From assembly GCA_027451525.1 (NCBI GenBank), contig DAIDJF010000053.1, positions 1-41,243 on the forward strand: DNA of 41,243 nt, read 5' to 3'. The stretch is from Ktedonobacterales bacterium. GTDB taxonomy: Bacteria > Chloroflexota > Ktedonobacteria > Ktedonobacterales > Ktedonobacteraceae. Positions 7,130 to 14,975 of the stretch are shown here, piece by piece. The stretch's first letter is position 1, and the number at the start of each line of letters is the position of its first letter. Both the position numbers and the translations under genes were made by a program. The notes under the pieces are model-generated. The model saw only the letters and a program-made list of their open reading frames with translations, had not been told where the DNA came from and did not search any database.

Positions 7130-9190
7130 ATGACTAGGCACAAGCGCAGCCGCATCAGTCGTTACTTTTTTCTTGTCACACTCGTATGTATGACCATCGG
7201 TGCAATTGCTATCTTTTTCCCTGGGCAGCATACTGCTCACGCAGCCAACTTTACCTGGTCTCTGGGATCCGATACGCCCTTTACCCAGATGAACAATGAG
7301 GATCTTGATCCGGGCGTTCTCCACGATGGCTCAAATCTCTGGGTCATTTATAGTAGCGGTGATAATATTGTTCATCGCCTTGAAGGTACGACGATGGACA
7401 ATCTAGTTGAGCAATCAAATGGTGTTCTGGACTCCTCATTTAACCAGCCCTATGGCGATGACCGTTACTGGTTCGGTGGCATGTGGAGCGATGGTACTAC
7501 CTGGTATGCGACCGTTCACATCGAATTTCACTATGGATCTGGAAACTTCAACCATTTTCGTAGAATAGATCTGGCGACTTCAACTGACCACGGGGCGACC
7601 TGGCATAATCAGGGAGATATCCTGACCAGTGATAACTCCTATAACCAGAGCGATTATCCCAATGGGTATATCGACTTTGGCGACGGCGATCAGAAGCTCT
7701 TTGTGGACACCGCGAGTGGATACTTTTATATCTACTATATGCATGCCTGGGTAGATACTACGCAGGATGTCCGTTACCAATCGATGCGCGTTGCTCGCTG
7801 TCCGATCAGTGCCAAAATGGCCTCAGGGTGCTGGGAAAAATGGTACAACAATGGCTGGACACAACCCGGTCTGGGCGGGCGTGATAGCGATGTGTTTATC
7901 AATGAGGACAGTTCAACTGTGTTTTACGACACCTACCTCCAGGAATACGTTGCCATTGGAAACTTCGGTGCCTTCATATCCACTGCGACGGACTTAAACA
8001 CCCAGAACTGGACTCCACGCGAATCTTTTGCCACCGGGCGCTTGGAATGGTACAACTGGCCTATCGATCCTATGACATGGGATCGCTATACTATTGGTCA
8101 GAGTTTCAGACTGTACTCAGCTTCTAATGATGCTGACGGCCAGACAAAGTACATGACCGTCACCTTTGGTAGTGGCTCGACCGCCTTCTCTGGATTTACT
8201 CCTTATTATGCGCCGGTTTCGGTCAACGATGCGAATCCAGGCTGGCAGAGAAACTTTCCTACGGGTGCGTACAACAGTACCTATACCAATAATTTCGATG
8301 GAGGGTTAACTGGCTGGCAAACTGTTTACCAGCCTGGCAATTCGAGTTGGTCTCAAAGTGGCGATAGCCTTGTTGGGACGGTGCATGATAGCTCAGAAAT
8401 ACGGGGGATCGATACCAAGGCTCCTAACGTCGCGGATGGAGACCTGAGCTTTATTGTCAACCCTGTTTCAGGGTCACGTTTCGGGGCAATCTTCCGCTAT
8501 ACCTCGAACAGTAATTTCGCGATGATCTACTACGATAATGGCGTCGTTGGATATCAGAATGCGAATACGTATGCTCCCCTCTTTAACTTGTTACTATCCT
8601 CAGGAAGCAGGCATACATTCGAGATAGGTTTCAACGGATCGAACGTGACGATCACGATTGATTATGTGCAAAAATATAGTGGGTCTATTCCTGCCTTGCC
8701 AACCAACGCGGGACAGATTGGCTTCCGCACTTGGTACTACTCGACCAGCATCTTTGATAGTGTCGTGGAAGCGTATAATAACAACCTGGTCAGTAACCCG
8801 GGGTTTGAAAGCGGTTCGTTCAGTCCTTGGACTAGCTATGGCTCAGCTTTGGTTGTAGCGACGAATGCGCACAGTGGTAACTACGCAGCTCAGCTTGGTA
8901 CCAGTTCTGTGATCGAGGGTACTGAACAGGTTATCAATGGGCTTAGCCCAAATACCACCTATACGCTCACTGGATGGGCAAAAGTTACTAATCCAGGCGA
9001 CACAATCTACATTGGGGTGAAAAATTTTGACTCTAACGGGACCGAAAACAAACAGGGGATTACCAGTACCACGTATACGCAAGCTACTGTTTCGTTTACC
9101 ACCGGACCAAATTCCACGAGTGCCAGAATCTATCTCTATATGCCTTCCGCGTCGGCACCTGGTTATGGAGATGATTTTGTTGTGAGGTAA
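7130..9190 (+). CDS. Secreted GH43/sialidase-fold protein with two carbohydrate-binding-like modules
   Basis: A 686-aa exported protein. A signal peptide spans residues 1-40 (basic RHKRSR, a hydrophobic core, then AHAANF). A beta-propeller glycosidase-like domain covers roughly 45-380, with LDPGVLHDGSNLWVIYSS, YWFGGMWSDG and RDSDVFINEDSSTVFYD resembling blades of GH43/GH32-type folds. Residues about 385-555 form a jelly-roll (NFDGGLTGWQTV..., CBM66 or LamG-like), and the final 130 residues (NPGFESGSFSPW...) look like a CBM4/16/22-type module. ATG 7130 follows GGAGGT; the longer frame from 7016 has no signal-peptide logic. It probably attacks the extracellular polymer whose fragments the ABC system imported. 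The exact enzymatic class is not certain. Confidence 0.75.
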   Translation: MTRHKRSRISRYFFLVTLVCMTIGAIAIFFPGQHTAHAANFTWSLGSDTPFTQMNNEDLDPGVLHDGSNLWVIYSSGDNIVHRLEGTTMDNLVEQSNGVLDSSFNQPYGDDRYWFGGMWSDGTTWYATVHIEFHYGSGNFNHFRRIDLATSTDHGATWHNQGDILTSDNSYNQSDYPNGYIDFGDGDQKLFVDTASGYFYIYYMHAWVDTTQDVRYQSMRVARCPISAKMASGCWEKWYNNGWTQPGLGGRDSDVFINEDSSTVFYDTYLQEYVAIGNFGAFISTATDLNTQNWTPRESFATGRLEWYNWPIDPMTWDRYTIGQSFRLYSASNDADGQTKYMTVTFGSGSTAFSGFTPYYAPVSVNDANPGWQRNFPTGAYNSTYTNNFDGGLTGWQTVYQPGNSSWSQSGDSLVGTVHDSSEIRGIDTKAPNVADGDLSFIVNPVSGSRFGAIFRYTSNSNFAMIYYDNGVVGYQNANTYAPLFNLLLSSGSRHTFEIGFNGSNVTITIDYVQKYSGSIPALPTNAGQIGFRTWYYSTSIFDSVVEAYNNNLVSNPGFESGSFSPWTSYGSALVVATNAHSGNYAAQLGTSSVIEGTEQVINGLSPNTTYTLTGWAKVTNPGDTIYIGVKNFDSNGTENKQGITSTTYTQATVSFTTGPNSTSARIYLYMPSASAPGYGDDFVVR

Positions 9191-9197
9191 TGTGAGC

Positions 9198-9635
9198 ATG
9201 AGCAAAAAAGATGAGATGAAGGTGCCGAGGCTAGGCAAGCAACTACCTCGCTACCGTTTCTTTCTAAATCCGTATCGGCATGAGCGTTTTAGCAGGTGTC
9301 CGCAGTGCTCAAACAAAACGGGTCAGCGCAAACTCCCGCTGTTCATCCATATTGACCCGAATCAGCCATTTCTTTTGAATAAGACCTGCCGTTACTGCTC
9401 ACATTGTGATTTGCTGATCGCTCATCAGAATGAGGTAGAGCGCCTCATTCTGACAGCCGTTCCCACTCTCGATGAGGAGACGGTGCGTGGACACTATCTC
9501 GTAGTGGGGACATTAGACCGGGCTGATTGGAAACGCATAATTCAGAACGACTCTCCTGTAGAGGCGACGATCGAAGCGTTGCACGACTTTAAGGATGCTG
9601 TCGTATTCACGCCAGTTGGTGGGTGGGGAAGATAA
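9198..9635 (+). CDS. Zinc-ribbon protein of unknown function
   Basis: A 145-aa soluble protein. Two knuckles, CPQC (around residue 35) and CRYCSHC (around residue 63), are separated by about 27 residues and form a treble-clef or zinc-ribbon. The rest (NEVERLILTAVPTLDEE, YLVVGTLDRADWKR) is not recognised. GTG 9192 is an alternative start six bases upstream. It follows the secreted glycosidase by seven bases and may be co-transcribed, but nothing ties it to sugar metabolism. Confidence 0.65.
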   Translation: MSKKDEMKVPRLGKQLPRYRFFLNPYRHERFSRCPQCSNKTGQRKLPLFIHIDPNQPFLLNKTCRYCSHCDLLIAHQNEVERLILTAVPTLDEETVRGHYLVVGTLDRADWKRIIQNDSPVEATIEALHDFKDAVVFTPVGGWGR

Positions 9636-9641
9636 CTACTT

Positions 9642-9747
9642 GTGCCGTCTGATTAAAATTAGACTGGACGTTTTCAACCCCTTTTCAGGATTTTTTCTAA
9701 AATTATTGCGGATTTTTTGGTTTTTCTAAAGTTATGCCGGACGGCAC
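9642..9747. repeat. Imperfect inverted repeat element, about 106 bp
   Basis: GTGCCGTC at 9642 is matched by GACGGCAC at 9740-9747, and the similarity extends inward imperfectly (ATTAAAATTAGA against the complement of TCTAAAGTTAT). A third related motif (TTCTAAAATTATTGCGGA) lies at about 9695-9712 as a direct repeat. Low-GC interior with T runs, no coding potential. It resembles a decayed MITE or folded intergenic repeat. No clear target-site duplication is visible. Confidence 0.45.
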
Positions 9748-9766
9748 TGTCATTATTCCCAAGGTT

Positions 9767-9795
9767 TTGCAGATTCATAATACCTCCTCTATACT
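9767..9795 (+). promoter_or_regulatory. Sigma70-like promoter for the membrane protein at 9825
   Basis: TTGCAG (9767-9772), a 17-base spacer and TATACT (9790-9795). The implied start near 9802 gives a short leader before AGGAAGGGAG and ATG 9825. Confidence 0.55.
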
Positions 9796-9824
9796 TGAAT
9801 TGTCTGCAAGAGACAGGAAGGGAG

Positions 9825-10427
9825 ATGAATAAACTATTACCCGCCAATATATGCTCTTTTGTCAAAAACAAGTTGAACTCTTCTAGTAGAGGAAAGGCTC
9901 CCCCTTATCATGAAAAACTCTTTTTCCAGTGTTTTTTGTTCTGGATGTTACCCGGTTTCATTGCGGGCGTGGTGTTTTTGAGTATCGCGTTGCTCACTGG
10001 CGTGCTCGTCACAACTGTCTGGGCGATGCCCGATGCTATCGCATCAGTGTTAGGGATTGCGGCTCCAACAGGATACCGCTTTGCGCTTACACCAGTATTG
10101 GTTGGTATCGCCGTTCACCTGGCATTTTCCATCGGGCTGGGCGCCATTTTCACGGCCTTTGCACGTTGGCGGCAGCTTCATGGTTGGATATTGGTAGTAG
10201 CCGCTGTCCTCTTTATCATGCTCGAAACGCCGATTTCTCTCTGGGGCGTTTTACATACCGTGTTGCCGACCGCGACGTTCTCATACTTCCTGGGGTCCAT
10301 TCCATGGTGGGGATCGGTGTTTGGTCGTTGCATGTATGGGCTGGTGCTCGGCCTGCTCCTCCATCGTTTTGCCACCTGGATGCCTCAAAGACCTTCTACC
10401 AGACTGACTGGCGAGAGCAGGGCATGA
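9825..10427 (+). CDS. Membrane protein of unknown function (four TM segments)
   Basis: 200 aa with four predicted membrane spans: about 37-62 (FWMLPGFIAGVVFLSIALL), 86-108, 119-136 (WILVVAAVLFIMLE) and 163-180. A basic, hydrophilic N-terminus of some 30 residues precedes TM1. No catalytic motif was recognised. ATG 9825 follows GGAAGGG; the longer open frame to 9717 begins before the likely promoter. It stands alone between intergenic repeats. Confidence 0.6.
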   Translation: MNKLLPANICSFVKNKLNSSSRGKAPPYHEKLFFQCFLFWMLPGFIAGVVFLSIALLTGVLVTTVWAMPDAIASVLGIAAPTGYRFALTPVLVGIAVHLAFSIGLGAIFTAFARWRQLHGWILVVAAVLFIMLETPISLWGVLHTVLPTATFSYFLGSIPWWGSVFGRCMYGLVLGLLLHRFATWMPQRPSTRLTGESRA

Positions 10428-10658
10428 ACCTGACCTGGATGGTCCACAACCGCACTGGCTCTTTGCTGTAGCATTTCTCGAAGCGAGGCGGCAGCATGGT
10501 TACTGGTCTAAAAGCAAACTGGAATTGCACCTCAATATTACTCCAAAGGATAAAGAATCTGCTGCTGGTAGCGTTGGTTGTACACTTCTATAGAGCCCGT
10601 TCGTTACAATAGTAGAGGCACATTATCCTAGGAAAGCAACTACGATCTGGTGTTCAAC

Positions 10659-10679
10659 GGGAGCCTCTCTCAGGCTCCC
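10659..10679 (+). other. Hairpin in the leader of the 10722 gene
   Basis: GGGAGCCT and AGGCTCCC form an eight-base stem with a five-base CTCTC loop, 43 bases before the start codon and with no following T run. It could be a leader stem or protein-binding site rather than a terminator. Confidence 0.4.
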
Positions 10680-10721
10680 TACGAGCAAAAGTGCTATCCT
10701 GTGTAAGGAAGAGGTTAGCGC

Positions 10722-11681
10722 ATGAACGCTCTTGCAATAGAAGCCGATGCCAAGCAGCCTAAACTCAAATTGCGGTATCGGCTCATCAATTTCATTCAGG
10801 AACAGGTCTATGGTCTGTTCTTCGGGCATATCGGCAAGCTATCGATGATTGCCCTCTATTTTATTCTGACCCAGTGGCTCCAAGGCCAGCAGGTAGCTAC
10901 TACGATCTTTGGTCAGCATCTGACTGTCTATCTCTGGAATGTCAAGTACATCTGGGATCACCTGTTGAGCCGAGATGCCGCGCACGGTGGCCTCGTTGAG
11001 TGGTTGTCAACCACACAATGGAACAATATACGGCATGTTGTGCGTCCCTATCTGGAAGGTCTGATGGCTTTACTGCTCTACCAGCAAATAGGCATGGACG
11101 CTCAAAAATACGAACAGAAGACGCAAGAATCTCGACCCGACGCGCTTGATCGTTTGCTGATGCGCGTGCCGTTTATCCCTTTGCGCTATAAGCCAGTGAC
11201 TACAGCACAGGAAGTGGCTATTCCTTTCATTGTACTTCTACTGGGGACAGTGATTGCGATTCCGATGTTCCTCTGGGTATTGCCGTTCTTCCATACCACG
11301 CTCCATGCGGCATGGCTTGAACCACAGCTCAGCGCACATCCTTCACTCGCTGCCAAGTTATATGCGGACGGCTATGACGCATTCATTCTTGGTATCGTCG
11401 CTGGTTTTGCCGTCAAGCGCATTACCCGTCCGGTCCTGAGTGCCAATATGATGTTTTTTTGCCGTCGTTGGATAGCGCAGGGACGCGATTCCCACTGGTG
11501 GATGCCTCCCGGAATGCGTCACACGATAGAGGCATTGGATAAACACGAGGATTCAGTCGAGCATAATAAGGAGCAACTCGCGCTCAAGGGACGCTGGTTT
11601 GGTCCGTTTCTCATTGTCGCGACGATAAGTATTCTGCTCTTGGCAGTATACGGCTACTACATCATTGCCTACATTGCCTAG
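10722..11681 (+). CDS. Membrane protein of unknown function
   Basis: 319 aa. The N-terminal part carries one hydrophobic stretch (GKLSMIALYFILTQWL), then a soluble region of about 110 residues, two central segments (AIPFIVLLLGTVIAIPMFLWVLPF and a weaker one near DAFILGIVAGFAV) and a C-terminal span (GPFLIVATISILLLAVYGYYI). The region FAVKRITRPVLSANMMFFCRRW is strongly basic. No family was recognised. ATG 10722 follows AGGAAGAGG. It has its own leader with a hairpin. Confidence 0.6.
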   Translation: MNALAIEADAKQPKLKLRYRLINFIQEQVYGLFFGHIGKLSMIALYFILTQWLQGQQVATTIFGQHLTVYLWNVKYIWDHLLSRDAAHGGLVEWLSTTQWNNIRHVVRPYLEGLMALLLYQQIGMDAQKYEQKTQESRPDALDRLLMRVPFIPLRYKPVTTAQEVAIPFIVLLLGTVIAIPMFLWVLPFFHTTLHAAWLEPQLSAHPSLAAKLYADGYDAFILGIVAGFAVKRITRPVLSANMMFFCRRWIAQGRDSHWWMPPGMRHTIEALDKHEDSVEHNKEQLALKGRWFGPFLIVATISILLLAVYGYYIIAYIA

Positions 11682-11910
11682 CAGAGGAATTTGCGGACAT
11701 TGCTCAACGACTTTCCTGGCAGCATAGGATTGTTGCATCTTTAAGACGCCAACTCTTTAATCGGTGCTCCTGTTCCATTCTTGCGTGTAGTCTCAATTTG
11801 GTCATCCGGCTAGATACCTTTATAGCCGTTTCCCTGCTGCTGCTTGACCTGGGGAAATGAGAGAAGCTCAGCTTTCAGCAATGCCTTTCGTATGTTTCTT
11901 GACTCTATAG

Positions 11911-12210
11911 AAATGGGGCAACATCAAAGCGTGTGTCACGTTGCAACGGCAAGTGGTAGACATTTCTTCGTTCCAGCTAACTGTGCAGGAATACAGCGTT
12001 GAATGCAAGTTGTGTTCGCGCGGTCAGCTCGTGATGCTTGTCTCTTTTCCACGGAGCGTGATGGCTCCCATCGCGTATGGACCGTGGGTTAGGTCAGTGG
12101 CCGTCTCTTTGAGCCAGTAGGTGTTGCTGCTGGATGCATCACAAGATATAAGCCGAGGACAGAAATCGTTGAATCGGATTGGTATCTTGTGTCACTCAAC
12201 GGCATCAGTA
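11911..12210 (+). pseudogene. IS66-family transposase remnant
   Basis: In the frame starting at 11944 the sequence reads QRQVVDISSFQLTVQEY, then a CKLC knuckle, then FPRSVMAPIAYGPWVRSVAV, a TAG at about 12118, and VLLLDASQDI. This is the start of the IS66 TnpC protein: the R-R-Q-V-x-D-L-P line, the zinc-binding C-x2-C and the A-P-V-x-Y-G-P block. Only about 100 residues remain, with an in-frame stop and no catalytic domain. The MITE-like element at 12216 lies just downstream. Family assignment rests on these ordered motifs. Confidence 0.65.
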
Positions 12211-12215
12211 CCTAC

Positions 12216-12382
12216 TGCTCTGTCAAACGTCATTGCGCACTTTTCGGCGTGTGGGGGGCAGGGCGAGGGCAAGCCTCGCCCCTACAATGATGACGGGGAA
12301 AACGGGCATCGTATCATTGTAGGGGCGACCCTCGCGGTCGCCCTGCCTCTCCCAAACAGGTGCAATGACGTTTGACAGAGCA
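12216..12382. mobile_element. MITE-like element with 21-bp terminal inverted repeats
   Basis: The termini are perfect 21-base inverted repeats (12216-12236 and 12362-12382; outer end TGCTCTGTCAAACGTC). The element is flanked on both sides by CTAC (12212-12215 and 12383-12386), a likely 4-base target duplication. Inside, a second inverted pair (GGCAGGGCGAGGG... against ...CGGTCGCCCTGCC, both next to CCCTACAATGAT) makes the whole 167 bp fold back. There is no coding capacity. This is the architecture of a non-autonomous DNA transposon moved in trans. Confidence 0.8.
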
Positions 12383-12575
12383 CTACGTATAATTGTGAGC
12401 ATGTGCTGCGCGATCTGGTCTTTCAATCTGATGAAGCTACTGAAGTGAACCCCGGTAGTGGCAAAACAACTTTCTCAGGCTTACTTTATCTCATGTCAGC
12501 GTTACAAAATTGATTTCCGTTACTTACTTTTTTCGGAGTTACGCTGGAATTCTCACACTGAGAATTGAGGAGGGG

Positions 12576-12674
12576 TGGCAGAGGCGTATGGGAGTCGAAC
12601 CCACCGGGAACCGCGCCGAGCGACCCCCCAGCCGTTTTGAAGACGGTGAGGCCCACCGGGACCCCTACACCTCC
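12576..12674 (-). tRNA. selC: tRNA-Sec (anticodon UCA)
   Basis: A 99-base tRNA on the minus strand with all hallmarks of selenocysteine tRNA. It has an 8-bp acceptor stem (5' GGAGGTGT, first pair G-U), a 6-bp D stem closing a CGGT tetraloop, anticodon loop CTTCAAA (UCA), a long variable arm of about nine pairs, a 5-bp T stem with TTCGACT loop, discriminator G and an encoded CCA. The 8+5 acceptor/T helix is the bacterial tRNA-Sec form. One anticodon-stem pair (A-C at the top) is mismatched. It decodes UGA as selenocysteine after SerRS charging and SelA conversion. No selA, selB or selD is present in this window. Confidence 0.93.
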
Positions 12675-12686
12675 ATGCTTTGGCCT

Positions 12687-12715
12687 ATTGTGCCATGTCT
12701 TGCCCCGCTTGTCAA
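12687..12715 (-). promoter_or_regulatory. Promoter for selC
   Basis: On the minus strand TTGACA (12715-12710) and CACAAT (12692-12687) are 17 bases apart; transcription would begin within a few bases of the tRNA 5' end. The -35 overlaps the stop codon of the upstream HAD gene. Confidence 0.6.
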
Positions 12716-13365
12716 GCGAGTTTACGAATACACTCTACATTAACCTCTGTCAAATCATGCACCACCAGTTCTGCTTTGCGCAATTCTGGTAAATCTCTTT
12801 CTCCCGCAACAGCAATCGCGTACATCCCACCAGCGTGCGCAGCCTGGATACCCGCTATGGCATCCTCGATAACTAGAGCATGGTGTGGTTCGACATGCAG
12901 CAGTTCCGCTGCCTTGAGAAAGATATCAGGGGCAGGCTTGCCACGTGGCACACTTTCACCCGATACAAAAACAGAGAGAAAACGCTGTAATCCCAAAACT
13001 TCACTGATCAGGTCGATATTAGCAATGGGCGTAGATGTACCAAGTGCCTGTCTATAACCAGCTTCGTGGAGCTCGCTCATCAGCTCAATCGCGCCGGGTA
13101 AGGCATGCGCAACATCGCGCACGTATTCGCGAAAATAGGCTTCTTTACGTTCTGCCAATGCGCGTGCGTGTTCGGGTGTGATATCGCCAAACAGTGTCGG
13201 TAGGATTGCGTCGTTGCGCCAACCAAATGTCGCCCAAAATTGTTCATCTGTATAAGGAATGCCTTCTTCTTTCGCAAGGCGATGCCATGCTCGTCGATGT
13301 TCGTCCGCACTGTCGAGAATCACGCCATCGAGGTCCCAAATAACCGCCTGTATCGTGTTTGCCAT
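12712..13365 (-). CDS. HAD-family phosphatase/phosphomutase (beta-phosphoglucomutase-like)
   Basis: 217 aa. HAD motif I is DLDGVILDS (nucleophile Asp11, Asp13). A helical cap follows (residues about 20-90), then motif II (GTSTPIAN), Lys in GKPAPDIFL (motif III) and motif IV VIEDAIAGIQAA. This is the layout of subfamily IA enzymes such as beta-phosphoglucomutase or small sugar-phosphate phosphatases. ATG 13365 begins the conserved core; a longer start at 13401 adds 12 residues but lacks a ribosome site, while an AGGAG lies 14 bases before 13365, so the start is not firm. Substrate unknown. Confidence 0.85.
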   Translation of the reverse strand: MANTIQAVIWDLDGVILDSADEHRRAWHRLAKEEGIPYTDEQFWATFGWRNDAILPTLFGDITPEHARALAERKEAYFREYVRDVAHALPGAIELMSELHEAGYRQALGTSTPIANIDLISEVLGLQRFLSVFVSGESVPRGKPAPDIFLKAAELLHVEPHHALVIEDAIAGIQAAHAGGMYAIAVAGERDLPELRKAELVVHDLTEVNVECIRKLA

Positions 13366-13509
13366 GCTAACCGCTGTACTCCTGTTGTTTTTCTCCATCA
13401 TATCACAGACTTTTGAGCAATGATGGACGCTTTCTCTTGACCATGATAGAATGTGCGCAAGTTATGCGCATGCTATTTACTTATTTTTGGCCCTAGAAGG
13501 ATGTTGGCA

Positions 13510-14853
13510 ATGAGCTATCGTCAGTTTTTCCATGAAGAGATCGAAACGCTTCCTAAAGAGCAATTGCAAAAAATGCAGTTGGCGCGTTTGCAATCGATTG
13601 TGGAGCGTGCTTATACACACAATACATTTTATCGGAAACTCTATGATGAGGCCGGGGTCAAGCCCTCGGATATTCGGTATTTGGAAGATATCCGCAAATT
13701 ACCATTTCTTGAAAAAAAGACCGTGCGCGCCGCCTATCCCTATGGGATGGCTTTAGTCACTCCTGGCGGCTCTGGCGGTGCTTTAGAGATTCATGCCACC
13801 AGCGGCACGACGGGTAAAAGTGTCCCGGTTTTCGCAACAAAAAAGGATATTCAGTATTGGGCTGACCTGAACGCGCGTGAGTTGTGGATGACAGGGATGC
13901 GCCCCGGCGATATTTTGATGAACTGTTATGGCTATGGTATGGCAACAGGTGGCTTTGGTTTTCACTATGGCGCAATGGCGATGGATGTCATGGCGGTTCC
14001 AATGGGGTCGGATGCGCGCCAGTATGAACGTATGCTCGATTTCATTGTCGATTTTGGCGTCACCGCTCTGTGTATGACCCCTTCGGTGGGTCTCTACGTT
14101 GGTGGTAAGGCTCGTGAACGAGGCATCAATTTCGCGGAGACAAAACTCAAAATTGGCTTGTTTGGAGCGGAACCCTGGCCTTGGGAGACGCGCCTCAAAT
14201 TAGAAGAATTGTTTGGTATCACCGCGTATGATGAATTCGGCATGACCGAGTTTCTTGGACCGGGCATGACCTGTGAGTGTTCTGTGCGTGACGGTATGCA
14301 TGCTTGGGCTGATGCCTTCCTCGTCGAATGTATTAATCCCGAAACTGGTGAGCCTGTTGAGGAGGGACAGGATGGCGAACTGGTCTGGACGTGGTTGGCA
14401 GCGGACGGCACGGCGATGATTCGCTATCGCAGCCGCGACCTCTCGCGCACCTGGTGGGAGGAACGTTGTGCTTGTGGACGCACACATCCCAAAATAGCCG
14501 CGATCAAAGGACGTAGCGATGATGCAGTCTCTATACGTGGTCTGATTGTTTTTCCCAGTCAGGTTGAGGCCGCGCTGGTAAAGTTTCCTGAGACGGGAGC
14601 GAATTTTCGGATTATTGTAGATAAGCGTGATGGCCTGGATACATTTGATCTCAAAGTTGAAGTAAAAGACGTGCAGCTTTTAGCGCATAGCGAGCGTGTG
14701 CATCAGGTCAGCCGCGAGATGGCTGAGGCGGTGAAAGCGATCACAGGCAATTCACCGAAGGTTGAGCTGGTTCCTGCTGATACGCTACCGCGCGCGAGTG
14801 GGGGCGAGTCGAAAACTGCCAGTGCGCGCGTCGAAGATCGACGGAAGAGATAA
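13510..14853 (+). CDS. Phenylacetate-CoA-ligase-like adenylate-forming enzyme
   Basis: 447 aa. It has the PaaK-type fold: an early YRKLYDEAGVKPSDI segment, the AMP-binding loop TSGTTGKSVPV (Ser98 onward), FGAEPWPW, YDEFGMTEFLGPG (the Y-G-M-T-E equivalent) and the C-terminal lid with RSRDLSRT and KGRSDDAVSIRGL. It would activate an aryl or related carboxylate as AMP then CoA thioester. ATG 13510 sits eight bases after AAGG; ATG 13501 overlaps that site. There are no paa pathway genes nearby, so a role in phenylacetate breakdown is not supported by context, and another acid is possible. Confidence 0.85.
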   Translation: MSYRQFFHEEIETLPKEQLQKMQLARLQSIVERAYTHNTFYRKLYDEAGVKPSDIRYLEDIRKLPFLEKKTVRAAYPYGMALVTPGGSGGALEIHATSGTTGKSVPVFATKKDIQYWADLNARELWMTGMRPGDILMNCYGYGMATGGFGFHYGAMAMDVMAVPMGSDARQYERMLDFIVDFGVTALCMTPSVGLYVGGKARERGINFAETKLKIGLFGAEPWPWETRLKLEELFGITAYDEFGMTEFLGPGMTCECSVRDGMHAWADAFLVECINPETGEPVEEGQDGELVWTWLAADGTAMIRYRSRDLSRTWWEERCACGRTHPKIAAIKGRSDDAVSIRGLIVFPSQVEAALVKFPETGANFRIIVDKRDGLDTFDLKVEVKDVQLLAHSERVHQVSREMAEAVKAITGNSPKVELVPADTLPRASGGESKTASARVEDRRKR

Positions 14854-14869
14854 CGTTACAGAGCAAATA

Positions 14870-14898
14870 GTGACATTGAGAGCTATATAGTGTATAAT
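14870..14898 (+). promoter_or_regulatory. Sigma70-like promoter for miaB
   Basis: GTGACA (14870-14875), a 17-base spacer and a perfect TATAAT (14893-14898), 78 bases upstream of the miaB start. Confidence 0.65.
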
Positions 14899-14975
14899 AG
14901 CGAACCTGGAAAGATACTCACCAGAGGTATATCTCTGTCTATCAGTGCGTTGTTGCTCGCGGAAGGGCGAAAGTC

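Noticed and set aside
12121..12426. Small frames on both strands over the 12.2-12.4 kb repeat
   Set aside because: They translate the MITE-like inverted repeats and have no start signals.
12510..12792. Two overlapping plus-strand frames of 75-77 aa
   Set aside because: They read through the complement of the selC tRNA; the GVEPTG-like string is the usual translation artefact of a tRNA T arm.
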